Source of the DNA: Parvimonas parva
Lineage (GTDB): Bacteria > Bacillota > Clostridia > Tissierellales > Peptoniphilaceae
DNA length: 64,000 nucleotides
Direction of reading: 5' to 3'
Assembly: GCF_016552165.1 (NCBI RefSeq)
Contig: NZ_JACVDA010000002.1
Location: 51,299-115,298 of the forward strand
Position numbers and translations under genes: made by a program. The notes under the pieces are model-generated. The model was not told the origin of the DNA, did not search any database, and worked only from the letters and a program-made list of their open reading frames with translations. Positions within the stretch are counted from its first letter, which is position 1; the number at the start of each line of letters is the position of its first letter. Positions 16,512 through 24,889 of this stretch are shown here, in pieces.

Positions 16512-17318
16512 ATGAATTATGCTCTTTTTAAAGAGAAGTTGGATTCTTTGACTTTTTCTCAGAATTATATAGTTGAGGGAAGTGAAAGCTTTTTGGAAAA
16601 AGTTTCTAGTGAGCTTATAAAAAAAGTTTTAAATCCTGATGATGAATTTAAAAATTCAAGAGAAATTGAAGAAAATACTCACCCCGACTTGATGATAGTA
16701 GAACCTGAAAGGAATAATATTTCTATTGATTCTATTAGAAATATGATTGAGTATGTTCAAAAAAGACCTTTAGATTCAAAATATAAATTAGTTATCATAA
16801 AGGGTGGGCAGTTTTTAAGAACAGAATCTTCAAACGCTTTGTTAAAAACTTTAGAAGAATCTTTTGATTATGTTATAATCTGTATTTTAGTAGATTCAAG
16901 ATACAAACTTTTGTCAACCATAAGAAGTAGATGTATCTTTGTTTCTGAAACGGATTTAACAGAAGTTTTTGATTACTCTGAGTATGGAAAACTATTAGAA
17001 ATTTTATCAATGGCTTTAAAAGGAGATTTTTTAGCTATATATGATTCTAAGAATAAGGAGTATTTGTTAGGTTTAAAGGAAGATAGAAATTTCCTGCCAC
17101 TACTATATGATTTCTTTAAAGAGTTTTATATGTTTTTAGAAACTAAAAAAGATAGTTCAAACAGAGATATTTTAAAAATATTTAAAAACAATGTTAATTT
17201 TGATAAAGAAAAATTGCTTAAAATTTTAAAATCGATAGAAATTGTTAGAGAAAATTTGTATAATAATGTAAATTTTCAACTATCTATTGAAAAAATATTT
17301 ATAACAATTTTAAGATAG
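16512..17318 (+). CDS. holB: DNA polymerase III delta' subunit, degenerate nucleotide site
   Basis: Clamp-loader subunit recognised by IDSIRNMIEYVQKRPLDSKYKLVIIKGGQ, then TESSNALLKTLEES and LLSTIRSRCIFVS, plus its position after tmk-darA. It is short (268 residues). The usual P-loop GPxGxGK is replaced by VEGSESFLEK, and the four zinc-binding cysteines that normally follow are absent. Delta' does not need ATP hydrolysis in some species, so it may still function structurally. AAGGATG lies upstream of the ATG. Confidence 0.85.
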   Translation: MNYALFKEKLDSLTFSQNYIVEGSESFLEKVSSELIKKVLNPDDEFKNSREIEENTHPDLMIVEPERNNISIDSIRNMIEYVQKRPLDSKYKLVIIKGGQFLRTESSNALLKTLEESFDYVIICILVDSRYKLLSTIRSRCIFVSETDLTEVFDYSEYGKLLEILSMALKGDFLAIYDSKNKEYLLGLKEDRNFLPLLYDFFKEFYMFLETKKDSSNRDILKIFKNNVNFDKEKLLKILKSIEIVRENLYNNVNFQLSIEKIFITILR

Positions 17319-17330
17319 TTGGAGGAGCTT

Positions 17331-17456
17331 ATGGAAAATTTTGCTAATATTATTACTCTTATGAATGTTAACAGCAGTAGAAAATTATTTTTAGCAGTAG
17401 GAGCTGTTAGTTTATTAGCAATGGGAGTAGTTATATTTTTAAAGAGAAAGAAATAG
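17331..17456 (+). CDS. 41-residue C-tail-anchored membrane peptide
   Basis: Small ORF 12 bases after holB with a strong GGAGGAG site. An N-terminal polar half (MENFANIITLMNVNSSRK) is followed by one hydrophobic helix and a KRKK tail. This resembles the membrane-and-charge part of a sorting signal, but there is no LPXTG. Function unknown. A terminator begins 8 bases after its stop, consistent with the last gene of the tmk operon. Confidence 0.65.
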   Translation: MENFANIITLMNVNSSRKLFLAVGAVSLLAMGVVIFLKRKK

Positions 17457-17464
17457 ATAAATAT

Positions 17465-17499
17465 AAAAAGGATATGATTTTAAAGTCATATCCTTTTTG
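17465..17499 (+). terminator. Terminator ending the tmk operon
   Basis: AAAAAGGATATGA/TCATATCCTTTTT, a perfect 13-bp stem. The flanking A and T runs allow use from both sides, including asnA on the minus strand. Confidence 0.9.
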
Positions 17500-17501
17500 A
17501 A

Positions 17502-18515
17502 TTAAAGTAAATTTATTTTATTTTCTTTACATATATTTAGCATTTCATCAGACCAAAAGCTTGATTGCACTTCTCCAATATGTGCTTTTTGTAAAAAGAA
17601 CATACATATTCTGGATTGTCCGATTCCACCACCAATTGTAAATGGTAATTCATCGTTTAGGAGCATTTTGTGATAGTCTAAGTTTTTTCTATCTTCATTT
17701 TTGCTAAGCTCTAATTGTTTTAAAAGTCTTTCTTTATCAACTCTTATTCCCATTGAAGAAAGTTCAAGAGATGAATCTAAAACGGGATTCCAAAATATTA
17801 AATCTCCATTTAAATTCCAATCATCATAGTCTGGACTTCTTCCGTCATGTTTTTTACCACTATTTAATATATCACCAATTTTTGTAATAAAAACTGCTTT
17901 TTTTGCCCTTGCGATTTTGTGCTCTCTTTCTTTTGGGGTATCGTTAGGGAACATATCTTCAAGCTCTTGTGTTGTGATAAAAAACACTTTTTCAGGTAAG
18001 ATTTTTTTGTAATCTAAAAATCTTCTTGATAAAAATTCGTCCGTTCTTTTAAATACATTAAAAATCTTTTTTACAATATCTGTTAAAAATTTTTCATTTC
18101 TATCTTCGTTTTTTATAACTCTTTCCCAATCCCATTGGTCAACATATACGGAGTGAATATTATCCAAAGTTTCACAAGGTCTTATTGCATTCATATCTGT
18201 ATAAATTCCTTCGCCAACCGGAATTTCATATTTTTTTAGAGCTATTCTTTTCCACTTTGCTAAAGATTGAACTATCTCAAGTTGCTGTGAATTTTCTTCT
18301 TCACTTAGTGAAAAGCTAACAGGAGATTCACTACCGTTTAAATTATCATTTATTCCCGTATTCTTTTTTACAAATAGTGGGGCAGAAACCCTCGTTAAAT
18401 TTAATTCATTTGCTAAATTTGATTCAAAAAAATCCTTAATTTCTTTAATTGCTTTTTGTGTTTCAATAATGTTTAAGTCTGAGCAATACCCTTTTGGTAT
18501 AATCACATTGTTCAT
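17502..18515 (-). CDS. asnA: Aspartate-ammonia ligase (asparagine synthetase A)
   Basis: ATP-dependent synthesis of asparagine from aspartate and ammonia; class II aaRS-like fold. At 337 residues it is full length with RVSAPLFVKKNTGINDNLNG near the start, then KWKRIALKKYEIPVGEGIYTDMNAIRP, DQWDWE, GKKHDGRSPDYDDW, and the C-terminal GGGIGQSRICMFFLQKAHIGEVQ. GGGAGTGAT precedes the ATG. It is a single-gene unit with its own promoter. Confidence 0.97.
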   Translation of the reverse strand: MNNVIIPKGYCSDLNIIETQKAIKEIKDFFESNLANELNLTRVSAPLFVKKNTGINDNLNGSESPVSFSLSEEENSQQLEIVQSLAKWKRIALKKYEIPVGEGIYTDMNAIRPCETLDNIHSVYVDQWDWERVIKNEDRNEKFLTDIVKKIFNVFKRTDEFLSRRFLDYKKILPEKVFFITTQELEDMFPNDTPKEREHKIARAKKAVFITKIGDILNSGKKHDGRSPDYDDWNLNGDLIFWNPVLDSSLELSSMGIRVDKERLLKQLELSKNEDRKNLDYHKMLLNDELPFTIGGGIGQSRICMFFLQKAHIGEVQSSFWSDEMLNICKENKINLL

Positions 18516-18551
18516 AAAATCACTCCCTATAAATTTAAAAATATAACATAA

Positions 18552-18580
18552 ATGATACTATAATTTACAAATATTGTCAA
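18552..18580 (-). promoter_or_regulatory. asnA promoter
   Basis: Minus strand: TTGACA, 17 bases, TATCAT, about 37 bases before the start codon. Confidence 0.7.
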
Positions 18581-18607
18581 CGCCATATTGAATTAAAATA
18601 TTGAAAC

Positions 18608-18636
18608 AAAAAAATAGAGTTGTTAAACAACTCTAT
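18608..18636 (-). terminator. ricT terminator overlapping its stop codon
   Basis: TAGAGTTGTT/AACAACTCTA palindrome followed on the minus strand by a T run. The TAG stop of ricT is the first base triplet of the stem. Confidence 0.85.
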
Positions 18637-19514
18637 AATAATTTCTCGATATATTCAAATTGAATATCCTCGTCTTTCTTTGCATAAGCCATATCTCTTT
18701 CTTTTGTAATAGCAATATCATCTACGAAAAATGGTTTAATACTTTCTGTATTTGCTTCTTCATTTACAATTTTTACTTTTACAATCTCAGATAGAGTATA
18801 ACTATCTACAACAACACCTTTTCCTTCGTTAGTTATAACATAAGTTCCACAAGGTGGAATTTTTTTCAACTTTTCTTCATAGACATTTTGCTCATATTTT
18901 AAACAACACATAAGCCTACCACAAGTTCCTGAAATTTTATTTTGATTTAAAGAAAGCGACTGGTCTCTTGCCATTTTTATCGTTACAGGAGCAAATTCTC
19001 CTAAAAATCTTTTACAACAGCAAGTTTGTCCACAAGAACCGATAGCACCAACTATCTTTGCATGGTCTCTAACACCTATCTGTCTAAGTTCGATTCTGTT
19101 TTTAAATATATATGCAAGGTCTTTAACCAATTCTCTAAAATCAATTCTATTATCAGAAACAAAGTAAAAAATTACTTTTTGATTGTCAAAAGTATATTCA
19201 CAATCAACTAATTTCATATCTAAGCCATGTTCAATTACTTTTACTTTGCAAATTTCAATTGCATCTTTAGCTTTTTTCTTGTTTTCCGTATGAATATAAT
19301 CGTCCATACTGTCGGCAATTCTCAAAACAGGTTTTAATGAAGAAACAAGTTTTGATTCTTCGACTTCTCTCGGTGCTATTGCTACATGTCCGTACTCAAC
19401 TCCACGAGAAGTTTCCACGATTACATTGTCATTTTGATTTATACTAAAGTTGCAAGGGTCAAAGTAATAAATTTTTCCGGCCTCTTTGAATCTTACCCCA
19501 ACTACTTTTTTCAT
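18633..19514 (-). CDS. ricT: PSP1-domain protein RicT (YaaT)
   Basis: Member of the iron-sulphur RicA-RicF-RicT complex that in Bacillus promotes RNase Y-dependent mRNA maturation. The 293-residue protein carries the PSP1 domain with its cysteine signatures CGQTCCCKRFLGEF and GTCGRLMCCLKYE, and the start VGVRFKEAGKIYYFDP is typical. In Bacillus the gene directly follows holB; here it is near holB but inverted, with asnA between. AGGAGGAAC precedes the ATG. Confidence 0.94.
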   Translation of the reverse strand: MKKVVGVRFKEAGKIYYFDPCNFSINQNDNVIVETSRGVEYGHVAIAPREVEESKLVSSLKPVLRIADSMDDYIHTENKKKAKDAIEICKVKVIEHGLDMKLVDCEYTFDNQKVIFYFVSDNRIDFRELVKDLAYIFKNRIELRQIGVRDHAKIVGAIGSCGQTCCCKRFLGEFAPVTIKMARDQSLSLNQNKISGTCGRLMCCLKYEQNVYEEKLKKIPPCGTYVITNEGKGVVVDSYTLSEIVKVKIVNEEANTESIKPFFVDDIAITKERDMAYAKKDEDIQFEYIEKLL

Positions 19515-19615
19515 AGTTCCTCCTAAAAATTATACATTCATATTATATCATAATTTTCTGTTGAATACTAGATATATAGACTTAATAAAGGGAAAACCGG
19601 CGGGAGAAAATATTC

Positions 19616-19649
19616 AAAAAAATAACGGACAAAAAATCCGTTATTTTTG
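19616..19649 (-). terminator. Terminator of the ABC exporter operon
   Basis: AAAAATAACGGA/TCCGTTATTTTT stem with a loop of seven bases; a T run follows on the minus strand. Confidence 0.85.
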
Positions 19650-19689
19650 ATTTTATTTTAAAACTAGGTAAACCATTAAATATTTATTT

Positions 19690-21999
19690 TTATTCTCTGT
19701 TTTTTAAAACTTCGCTGAAATTCATTTTGGATATTCTATAAAATTGTAATATACTTACAAACGCATAGGTTGCAATAGTTATTAGAACTGATAAAATTAC
19801 TATTGTAAAAGAAATATAAAGCTCTAAATATCCTGAAAATTTAAGCATAGAGTAGTACATTATTTCTTTTACCACATATACTTCAAGAGGAATTAAAGCT
19901 AGCAAACTTATTAAGACTGTTATAGTTATCGGTCGTATATAAATTTTTGAAATTTCTCTGTTAGTATATCCGAAGATTTTTAAATAAGCTATTTGTAAAG
20001 TGTTCTTATCAGTTATTATTTTCATAAGGTTATACATAAAACCTGCCAAAAACACTGCAGATAAAAATACAAAAGTATTTATAAGAGGTCCCATAATTTC
20101 AGATAATTGTTTGGAAACATCGGTCATTGAATTTTCATCAATTGTAGTTGCGATGTATTTTTCATCAATATCCAATTTTTCATTGCTGAAATAGCCGTTA
20201 AAGAATTCTTTTTTTTGTTCTATTTCTTCGTTTAGGAATTCTTTTTTTACAAAAGCTGAAAGAGTAGATGATTTTTTGTAAATACCAACTATTTTATAAG
20301 TTTTTTCTTTATCTAACAATTTGCTTTTTATAGTTATTTCATCTCCTACATATTTTCTGAGTTTTTTTGAAAGATATTCACTTACAATGATTTCATTTTT
20401 GTTTTCCGGCAGTTTTGTATTTTGAAAATATTTTGAATTTTCACTAATTCCTAATAACAATATATCATCATCTGCTTTTCTGATAGGGTGATATACACTT
20501 GCAGATATTGTTGTATATTTTTCAGCCGTTTTACCTTCAATTTCTATCGGTGCTTTTAAGACATATTGATACTTACAAAACAAATTCTCTTTCAAGTTAT
20601 TTCCATAGTTATCAAATGTTGGCTTTGCAGAAATACCGAAAATAAATAAGATTGAAGTAATAAAAATTCCAAGTATTATAGCTACATAATCACCTCTATT
20701 TGATTTTATAATAGATTTTCTAAAAGACCCCAAAAAATTTTTCTTTATTTTCGATTCACTTTCAGATTTTGATTTTATTTTATTTTTATAATGTTTTAAA
20801 TTTTTTTTCAAAAAATCTAAAGGTGAAAAATTTAATTTCCTATAGATATATAAATAATTAAAAATCAAAATTATAGAAATTGGAATTATAGTTGTAATTA
20901 TTAGTGCTTCCAAGTTGAAAGTAGGGGTAAAGTTAGGCAAGTTAAATGATTTGTAGTAAACAGCTTTGAATGAATCTGTAAAATATGTGTAACCTAAAAT
21001 ATTACCTAAAACTGCTGCCAAAAAAGTTATTATTACTGAATTTGCAATATAATTTAAAACAAGTTCCGATTTTTTATATCCATTTGCAAGTAGTATTCCG
21101 ATTATTTCAGATTCTTCCTGTATTTTACTTACAATTGAAAGTGCGAATATAAAACTTAGTAAAATTACCATAAGACATAGCATTACAATCATCATAGGTC
21201 TATCTCCGCCCATGTCGTCTATCAAATAACTTATTGCATTATTGTCTTTTTTTGTAATCTGCTCCAAAACTGTTTTCGATTTATTTGCTGATTTTACTAT
21301 ATCTTTATTTTTTTCGTCAATTTCTTTTTCACTTAAGTTCCTATTATTAAATCTATAAGAAACTTGATATTTTAATTTGCTCTCATTAAAAATATCTTTT
21401 TCTTCTTCAGATAGCAATCCTGTTCCGAAATCCGTTGCATTAAATACTAAATCACTATGTTTTTGAAAAGATGAATTATAATCAGGAATAGAGGCAAATC
21501 CTACTATTTTAAAAGTATGTTCCTTATTGTCTTTAAAAAATTCTTTTTTAAATGTTATAGTGTCTCCGATTTTTAAATCATTTGTTTTAGCAAACAAATG
21601 ATTTATGGCTATTTCATTCTTATTTTTTGCAAGAACTCCTTCATTAATTATAGGAAGATTAATATTTTTTCTATTTGTATAAAGTCTAATCGTCTTTTCA
21701 TCTTTATTATCCTTATTTTCCTTAATTTTTGCATCAACATAAGGAGATTTTTCGACTTTTACATTTTCATCTTCAATAGATTTTATAATTTCATCTGTCG
21801 GATTAAATGCAAATAATAATTTTCCGTCTTCAACAACTCCTTTAGACATAAGTTCATAATATATAGTCTTTATACTTCCTGATGCAACCAACATACCGGA
21901 AGTTACGGAAATCATAGAACACATAAGGATAAAAAGCAATAAGTTTTTTGACCATTGAGTTTTTAAACTTCTGAAAATTCTTTTATTTAAGTTTCTCAT
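19690..21999 (-). CDS. ABC transporter permease, FtsX-type
   Basis: 769-residue permease with two FtsX-like halves. An N-terminal helix (LLLFILMCSMISVTSGMLVA) is followed by a large extracytoplasmic domain, then helices near residues 280-400, a second extracytoplasmic domain, and three C-terminal helices. The soft cytoplasmic motif ILLANGYKKSELVL is typical. This MacB/lipoprotein-export architecture usually moves lipids, peptides or antimicrobials rather than nutrients. ATG 21999 follows GGAGTGG and overlaps the ATPase stop region. Substrate unknown. Confidence 0.88.
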   Translation of the reverse strand: MRNLNKRIFRSLKTQWSKNLLLFILMCSMISVTSGMLVASGSIKTIYYELMSKGVVEDGKLLFAFNPTDEIIKSIEDENVKVEKSPYVDAKIKENKDNKDEKTIRLYTNRKNINLPIINEGVLAKNKNEIAINHLFAKTNDLKIGDTITFKKEFFKDNKEHTFKIVGFASIPDYNSSFQKHSDLVFNATDFGTGLLSEEEKDIFNESKLKYQVSYRFNNRNLSEKEIDEKNKDIVKSANKSKTVLEQITKKDNNAISYLIDDMGGDRPMMIVMLCLMVILLSFIFALSIVSKIQEESEIIGILLANGYKKSELVLNYIANSVIITFLAAVLGNILGYTYFTDSFKAVYYKSFNLPNFTPTFNLEALIITTIIPISIILIFNYLYIYRKLNFSPLDFLKKNLKHYKNKIKSKSESESKIKKNFLGSFRKSIIKSNRGDYVAIILGIFITSILFIFGISAKPTFDNYGNNLKENLFCKYQYVLKAPIEIEGKTAEKYTTISASVYHPIRKADDDILLLGISENSKYFQNTKLPENKNEIIVSEYLSKKLRKYVGDEITIKSKLLDKEKTYKIVGIYKKSSTLSAFVKKEFLNEEIEQKKEFFNGYFSNEKLDIDEKYIATTIDENSMTDVSKQLSEIMGPLINTFVFLSAVFLAGFMYNLMKIITDKNTLQIAYLKIFGYTNREISKIYIRPITITVLISLLALIPLEVYVVKEIMYYSMLKFSGYLELYISFTIVILSVLITIATYAFVSILQFYRISKMNFSEVLKNRE

Positions 22000-22000
22000 A

Positions 22001-22699
22001 CTACCACTCCAATTCTTGTGCATCCAGTACTTTTTCGTTTTCCATTTCTTGAGATATGACACCATCTTTAAGTCTTATAATTATATTAGACATCTTTGTT
22101 ATCTCTTCATTATGAGTTGCAAGAATAATTGTAGTTTCATATTCTTTGTTTATTCTTTGAAGTAGGGATAAAATATCTTTAGAAGTTTTATAGTCCAAAG
22201 CACCTGTAGGCTCATCACAAAGCAGTATTTCAGGCTTTTTTATTAAAGCACGTCCGATTGCACATCTTTGTTGTTGACCGCCTGATAATTGTCTAGGATA
22301 TTTATTTTTGTGTTCCCATAAACCTAAATCTTTTATTAATTTTTCAATATCCATAGGGTCATTGTGTATAAAAGAACCCACTTGAATATTTTCCGTTACA
22401 TTTAAATCCGGAATTAGATTATAAAATTGAAAGATAAAACCTAAATATTTTCTTCTAAAATTTGAAAGGGGATTTTGTTTTAAACTTGAAATTTCACAAT
22501 TATTTATCGTTATCAACCCACTGTCAATTTTTTCAAGTCCGCCAATAGCATTAAGCAATGTTGACTTTCCCGAACCTGATGGTCCCAGTAGAGTACAAAG
22601 TGCTCCTTTTTCTAAAGAAAAATTTATATCTTTTAAAACGGAAATTTTATTTTCGTTTGTACCATAAGTTTTATTCAAATTTTTAACAACTAAAAACAT
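22001..22699 (-). CDS. ABC transporter ATP-binding protein (LolD/MacB-type)
   Basis: 232-residue ATPase partner of the FtsX-type permease. Walker A is LGPSGSGKSTLLN, the signature is QLSGGQQQRCAIGRALI, Walker B is ILLCDEPTGALD, and the switch His is in ATHNEE. ATG 22699 follows GGAGGTATTT; an upstream in-frame start would overlap the site. Coupled to the permease by near-overlapping stop and start. It is expressed from a promoter overlapped by an inverted repeat, suggesting dedicated control. Confidence 0.93.
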   Translation of the reverse strand: MFLVVKNLNKTYGTNENKISVLKDINFSLEKGALCTLLGPSGSGKSTLLNAIGGLEKIDSGLITINNCEISSLKQNPLSNFRRKYLGFIFQFYNLIPDLNVTENIQVGSFIHNDPMDIEKLIKDLGLWEHKNKYPRQLSGGQQQRCAIGRALIKKPEILLCDEPTGALDYKTSKDILSLLQRINKEYETTIILATHNEEITKMSNIIIRLKDGVISQEMENEKVLDAQELEW

Positions 22700-22736
22700 A
22701 AATACCTCCATAAAAATTTAATTTTATTACAGCCTA

Positions 22737-22765
22737 ATTATAGCACTTTTGATATACACTATCAA
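22737..22765 (-). promoter_or_regulatory. ABC exporter promoter with overlapping operator-like palindrome
   Basis: Minus strand TTGATA, 17 bases, TATAAT. The -35 box is one arm of the 17-bp inverted repeat TTGATATACACTATCAA (22749-22765; arms TTGATA/TATCAA), in a position where a bound protein would block RNA polymerase. Confidence 0.65.
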
Positions 22766-22915
22766 GTTGTTTTATAATGGAAAGGAGTTTATATTCTGAT
22801 TATTAAATAATTTTTTGCGGTATATTAATTATGTTATAGATAAAAAATATAGTATAATATAGGTGAATTATTTTTAATAAAAAAATTTTTTGATTAATAT
22901 AAATTGGAGTACATT

Positions 22916-24889
22916 ATGGAGTTTGTTTTAAAATCAAAATTTAAACCTACCGGCGATCAACCGGAGGCTATTGAAAAAATTTCGGATTCGATTAAAAAAG
23001 GAAATAAAGAAATAATTTTAAAAGGTGTTACAGGAAGTGGAAAGACTTTTACAATGGCAAATATTATTGAAAAAGTTCAAAAACCAACTCTTGTAATTGC
23101 ACATAACAAAACTTTGGCTTATCAGCTTGCGAGTGAATTTAAGGAATTTTTTCCTAACAATGCTGTTGAGTTTTTTGTGTCCTATTATGATTATTATCAA
23201 CCTGAAGCCTATGTTCCACAATCTGATACATATATTGAAAAGGATAGTTCCATAAATGATGAGATAGATAAACTTAGGCACTCTGCAACAATGTCTCTTT
23301 TTGAAAGACGTGATGTAATTATCGTTGCGTCCGTTTCTTGTATTTACGGTTTAGGCGATCCGATTGACTATGAAAATTTAGTAGTTTCATTAAGACCTGG
23401 AATGATAAAAGACAGAGATGAAGTTATAAGAAAACTTGTAGATATTCAATATGTTAGAAATGATATTAATTTTATTCGTGGAACTTTTCGTGTTAGAGGA
23501 GATAGTTTAGAGATTTTTCCCGTTTCATCTTCTGAAAATAGTATTAGAGTAGAATTTTTTGGAGATGAGATTGATAAAATTTCTGAAATAAATTCTTTGA
23601 CAGGAGATGTAATTGGAACTCGTGAGCATATTGCAATTTATCCTGCATCTCACTTTGCTACAAGTTCAGAAAAAATTGAAAGAGCAGTCGGCACAATTTC
23701 AAAAGAATTGGAAGAAAGACTTTTAGTTTTAAATGAAGAAAATAAATTGGTTGAGGCCCAAAGACTTGAACAGAGAACAAAATATGATTTGGAAATGTTA
23801 CAAGAAATTGGTTTTTGTAGTGGAATAGAAAATTATTCAGCTCATTTGAGTGGTAGAGAAAGAGGCTCAAGACCTTATACTCTAATAGATTATTTTCCTG
23901 ATGATTTTTTAATTATCGTTGATGAAAGTCATGTTACCGTTCCACAAATAGGAGCAATGTACGAAGGAGATAGAAGTAGAAAACAAAATTTGGTAGATTA
24001 TGGTTTTAGATTGCCGTCAGCTTTGGATAATAGACCTTTAAAATTTACTGAATTTGAAAATATGATAAATCAAATTTTATATGTTTCTGCAACTCCGGGT
24101 AAGTACGAAAAGAGTCATCACTTAGAAGAAGTTGAACAAATTATAAGACCAACAGGACTTTTAGACCCATTAATTGAAGTTAGAAAAACAGAAGGACAAA
24201 TTGATGATATAATTGGTGAAGTAAATTCTGTTATAAAAAATGGCGAGCGTATTTTAATTACAACTTTGACTAAAAAAATGGCTGAAAATTTAACAGATTA
24301 TCTAAAAAATGTAGGAATAAAAACAACTTATTTGCATAGTGATATTGATACGATTGAAAGAATGGAAATAATTAGAGATTTGCGTGTTGGAAAGTTTGAT
24401 GTTTTAGTTGGAATTAACTTGCTAAGAGAAGGTCTCGACTTGCCCGAGGTTAGTTTGGTAATTATAATGGACGCAGATAAAGAGGGCTTTTTACGTTCTG
24501 AAACTTCTATGATACAGACTATTGGACGTGCTGCAAGAAATGTGAACGGTAGAGTAATTATGTATGCAGATAGAATTACAAAATCAATGGATATTGCTAT
24601 AAGCGAAACAAATAGAAGGCGTGAAATTCAAAATAAATATAATATAGAGCATAACATTACACCAAAGAGTGTTAAGAAAGATATTAGAGAAATTATTCAG
24701 GCGACAAAGGTTGCTGAAGATATTTCTGAATACAAAACTGAAAATGTTGAAATAACAAATTATGAAAGTTTTATCGCCGACTTGGAAAATGAAATGTTAT
24801 CTGCTGCAGATTCATTAGAATTTGAAAGAGCAGCATCAATAAGAGATGAAATAAAGAGATTAAAGGAAATGTGGGGATTAGATGTCTAA
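22916..24889 (+). CDS. uvrB: Excinuclease ABC subunit B
   Basis: Damage-verification helicase of nucleotide excision repair. The 657-residue protein has Walker [15 protein letters not shown], the beta-hairpin region [12 protein letters not shown], the DESH box in [15 protein letters not shown], motif [11 protein letters not shown], and a C-terminal UVR motif ([18 protein letters not shown]) for UvrC contact. ATG 22916 follows GGAG; TTG 22904 is an alternative. It overlaps uvrA by eight bases. No GAAC-N4-GTTC SOS box was seen upstream. Confidence 0.97.
   Translation: MEFVLKSKFKPTGDQPEAIEKISDSIKKGNKEIILKGVTGSGKTFTMANIIEKVQKPTLVIAHNKTLAYQLASEFKEFFPNNAVEFFVSYYDYYQPEAYVPQSDTYIEKDSSINDEIDKLRHSATMSLFERRDVIIVASVSCIYGLGDPIDYENLVVSLRPGMIKDRDEVIRKLVDIQYVRNDINFIRGTFRVRGDSLEIFPVSSSENSIRVEFFGDEIDKISEINSLTGDVIGTREHIAIYPASHFATSSEKIERAVGTISKELEERLLVLNEENKLVEAQRLEQRTKYDLEMLQEIGFCSGIENYSAHLSGRERGSRPYTLIDYFPDDFLIIVDESHVTVPQIGAMYEGDRSRKQNLVDYGFRLPSALDNRPLKFTEFENMINQILYVSATPGKYEKSHHLEEVEQIIRPTGLLDPLIEVRKTEGQIDDIIGEVNSVIKNGERILITTLTKKMAENLTDYLKNVGIKTTYLHSDIDTIERMEIIRDLRVGKFDVLVGINLLREGLDLPEVSLVIIMDADKEGFLRSETSMIQTIGRAARNVNGRVIMYADRITKSMDIAISETNRRREIQNKYNIEHNITPKSVKKDIREIIQATKVAEDISEYKTENVEITNYESFIADLENEMLSAADSLEFERAASIRDEIKRLKEMWGLDV

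Noticed and set aside
22740..22915. Possible SOS (LexA) box before uvrB
   Set aside because: No GAAC-N4-GTTC-like sequence found in the upstream region.
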